The position numbers were made by a program, and so were the translations under genes. A model generated the notes under the pieces. The model was not told where the DNA came from. It ran no database searches and worked only from the letters and a program-made list of their open reading frames with translations. DNA of 8,036 nt. Origin: an uncultured Veillonella sp. (GTDB lineage Bacteria > Bacillota > Negativicutes > Veillonellales > Veillonellaceae). Below are positions 7,007 to 8,036 of the stretch, in pieces. Numbering within the stretch: position 1 is the first letter of the stretch; each line of letters starts with the position of its first letter. The DNA lies in contig CAUHTB010000024.1 in assembly GCA_959608595.1 (NCBI GenBank), positions 1 through 8,036 of the forward strand, given 5' to 3'.

Positions 7007-7022
7007 AGTGACTATTATCACA
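7007..7022 (+). promoter_or_regulatory. Crp/Fnr-like palindrome upstream of glutamate dehydrogenase
   Basis: AGTGA-CTATTA-TCACA matches nine of the ten fixed positions of the Crp-type operator TGTGA-N6-TCACA. It lies in the 6955-7173 spacer about 152 bases before the gdh start. Downstream is a weak -10-like TATACA (7039-7044) with no proper -35, the kind of promoter that needs an activator. No Crp/Fnr regulator is seen in this window, so the assignment is inference. An alternative, unrelated promoter candidate is TTTATA-17-TATATC at 6968-6996. Confidence 0.35.
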
Positions 7023-7030
7023 GTAAATAT

Positions 7031-7075
7031 CTATATTCTATACACTTTTCAAGCATTAAAAACTATAGAATATAG
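7031..7075 (+). repeat. perfect 12-base inverted repeat upstream of glutamate dehydrogenase
   Basis: CTATATTCTATA (7031-7042) is exactly complementary to TATAGAATATAG (7064-7075), with 21 bases between. The right arm is also part of its own smaller palindrome, AACTATA-GAA-TATAGTT (7061-7077). As RNA it would form an AT-only stem, with no T run after it, so it is not a terminator. An operator or a leader structure is possible; chance in AT-rich DNA is less likely for twelve perfect pairs but not excluded. Confidence 0.5.
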
Positions 7076-7099
7076 TTATAAAATTATAAAGGGTATTAT

Positions 7100-7107
7100 G
7101 TATACAA
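7100..7107 (+). promoter_or_regulatory. candidate regulator box GTATACAA in the gdh leader
   Basis: TGTATACA at 7099-7106 is a perfect eight-base palindrome, and GTATACAA is shared with the ispE-GntR leader (3628-3635). It could be an operator for the GntR regulator encoded in this window (inference only). Confidence 0.25.
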
Positions 7108-7173
7108 CGTCGAATACTACAGTATGTCTAAAATTAGCAAAACTTAATTTACTCTTATATACAGGAGGTTATT

Positions 7174-8036
7174 ATGAGTGGTTATAATCCTTATGAAAAC
7201 ATGTTAAATACGTTAGATGTAGCAGCAGAAAAACTCGGTTATTCTCGTAGTGAGTACGAAGTATTACGTCATCCTGAACGAGAACTTAAAGTAGCTGTAC
7301 CACTTCAACTAGATAATGGTGAAGTTCGCGTATACGAAGGTTACCGTTGCCAACACTCCACATTACGCGGCAGTGCTAAAGGTGGTCTTCGCTTCCATCC
7401 AGATTCCGATGAAAATGAAGTTCGTGCATTAGCAGCTTGGATGACTATTAAAAACGCGATTGCTAACATCCCTTACGGTGGTGGTAAAGGCGGTATCAAA
7501 GTTGATCCTAAAACATTGAACCCTCGCGAATTAGAACGCTTGACTCGTAACTTTGTACGTCGTATTGCTCCTATCATTGGCGTAAATACTGACGTGCCTG
7601 CACCAGACGTAAATACAAACGCCCAAATCATGAGCTGGATTGCTGACGAATACAGCACATTAAAAGGCGAATGGAGCCCTGGTATCGTTACTGGTAAACC
7701 TATTGAAGTAGGCGGTTCCTTAGGTCGTAATGAAGCGACTGGTCGCGGCTGTCTCATCGCATTACAAAGTTACCTCGCTAAGAAAAACTTAGACATCAAA
7801 AATCTTACTGTAGCAGTTCAAGGCTTCGGTAACGTAGGTTCCGTAGGTGCTCGTCTTATTGCTCAAGCAGGCGCTAAAGTTGTTGCTATCGGCGACGTAA
7901 GCGTTAACATCTACAACCCTAACGGTATTGATGTGGAAAAAGCATACGAATATGCTAACTCCCATGGTCGTTCCCTTGAAGGTTACAGCGAGCCAGGTAT
8001 GACTACAATTGGCGCTCAAGAATTATTGGCTCAACC
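7174..8036 (+). CDS. gdhA: glutamate dehydrogenase, N-terminal part (Glu/Leu/Phe/Val dehydrogenase family)
   Basis: The first 287 codons are present; the gene runs off the right edge (family length about 420 residues). The enzyme interconverts glutamate and 2-oxoglutarate plus ammonium with a nicotinamide cofactor in the cytoplasm. Seen here: CQHSTLRGSAKGGLRFHP (59-76) with substrate Lys69; the catalytic segment IKNAIANIPYGGGKGGIKVDP (92-112) with Lys93 and catalytic Lys105; DVPAPDVNT (140-148) with Asp145; GGSLGRNEATGRG (180-192); and the Rossmann dinucleotide loop VQGFGNVGSVGA (215-226), followed by acidic Asp241 after the second strand, which leans toward NAD use. Similarity is closest to the GudB/RocG-like hexameric class. 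The ATG at 7174 has AGGAGGT at 7163-7169. Codons look strongly biased (Arg almost all CGT/CGC, Gly mostly GGT/GGC), suggesting high expression. Leucine or other branched-chain dehydrogenase activity is less likely given the length and motifs. Confidence 0.95.
   Translation, partial: MSGYNPYENMLNTLDVAAEKLGYSRSEYEVLRHPERELKVAVPLQLDNGEVRVYEGYRCQHSTLRGSAKGGLRFHPDSDENEVRALAAWMTIKNAIANIPYGGGKGGIKVDPKTLNPRELERLTRNFVRRIAPIIGVNTDVPAPDVNTNAQIMSWIADEYSTLKGEWSPGIVTGKPIEVGGSLGRNEATGRGCLIALQSYLAKKNLDIKNLTVAVQGFGNVGSVGARLIAQAGAKVVAIGDVSVNIYNPNGIDVEKAYEYANSHGRSLEGYSEPGMTTIGAQELLAQ

Noticed and set aside
6732..7187. Long open frame on the plus strand running from the symporter gene toward gdh
   Set aside because: Its first part is an out-of-frame shadow of the symporter and it crosses the strong terminator at 6911-6954; only its last 29 codons have a separate start with a binding site and are reported as a weak leader candidate.
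7473..8019. Two open frames on the minus strand (94 and 76 codons)
   Set aside because: Both are antisense to the strongly supported glutamate dehydrogenase gene and show no features of their own.

Overview
The window looks like core chromosome of a Gram-negative-type Firmicute (Negativicutes), most likely Veillonella or a close relative. This call rests on remembered protein similarity, strong AGGAGG-type ribosome binding sites, AT-rich intergenic DNA (overall GC by eye about 40%, not computed) and the mix of Firmicute-type genes (YitT, UPF0237/UPF0210, the AGCS transporter, GudB-like glutamate dehydrogenase) with an E. coli-type alpha-phosphoglucomutase. No phage, insertion sequence, CRISPR, tRNA or rRNA signal was seen.

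Left part (1-3531), all on the minus strand. Transcription runs from a YitT-family membrane protein (2602-3531) to phosphoglucomutase pgm (841-2478), then a small ACT-domain protein of the UPF0237 type (431-706), then the N-terminal 140 codons of a UPF0210/DUF711 protein (1-422), which leaves the window at its left edge. The last two genes are tightly coupled: the TAG stop of the ACT gene is part of the Shine-Dalgarno sequence of the next gene. A consensus extended -10 promoter precedes the ACT gene, and a possible -10 precedes pgm.

Middle (3532-5361). A 205-base divergent intergenic region holds a near-consensus sigma-A promoter (TTGCCA-17-TATAAT) pointing right. It serves ispE (MEP isoprenoid pathway) and a GntR/FCD-family regulator, which overlap by the four bases ATGA and so form a coupled pair. 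The unit ends in a strong intrinsic terminator at 5329-5361.

Right part (5362-8036), plus strand. An AGCS-family sodium:alanine/glycine symporter has its own promoter and terminator. After a 219-base spacer rich in small symmetric elements comes the first 287 codons of a glutamate dehydrogenase that runs off the right edge. Transporter and dehydrogenase together suggest amino-acid uptake and nitrogen/carbon metabolism. The GntR regulator is a plausible but unproven controller of these neighbours; a shared GTATACAA-type motif hints at it.

I found no clear new biological system. The items most worth following are the coupled UPF0237-UPF0210 pair of unknown function, the ispE-GntR coupling, and the regulatory DNA in front of the glutamate dehydrogenase.
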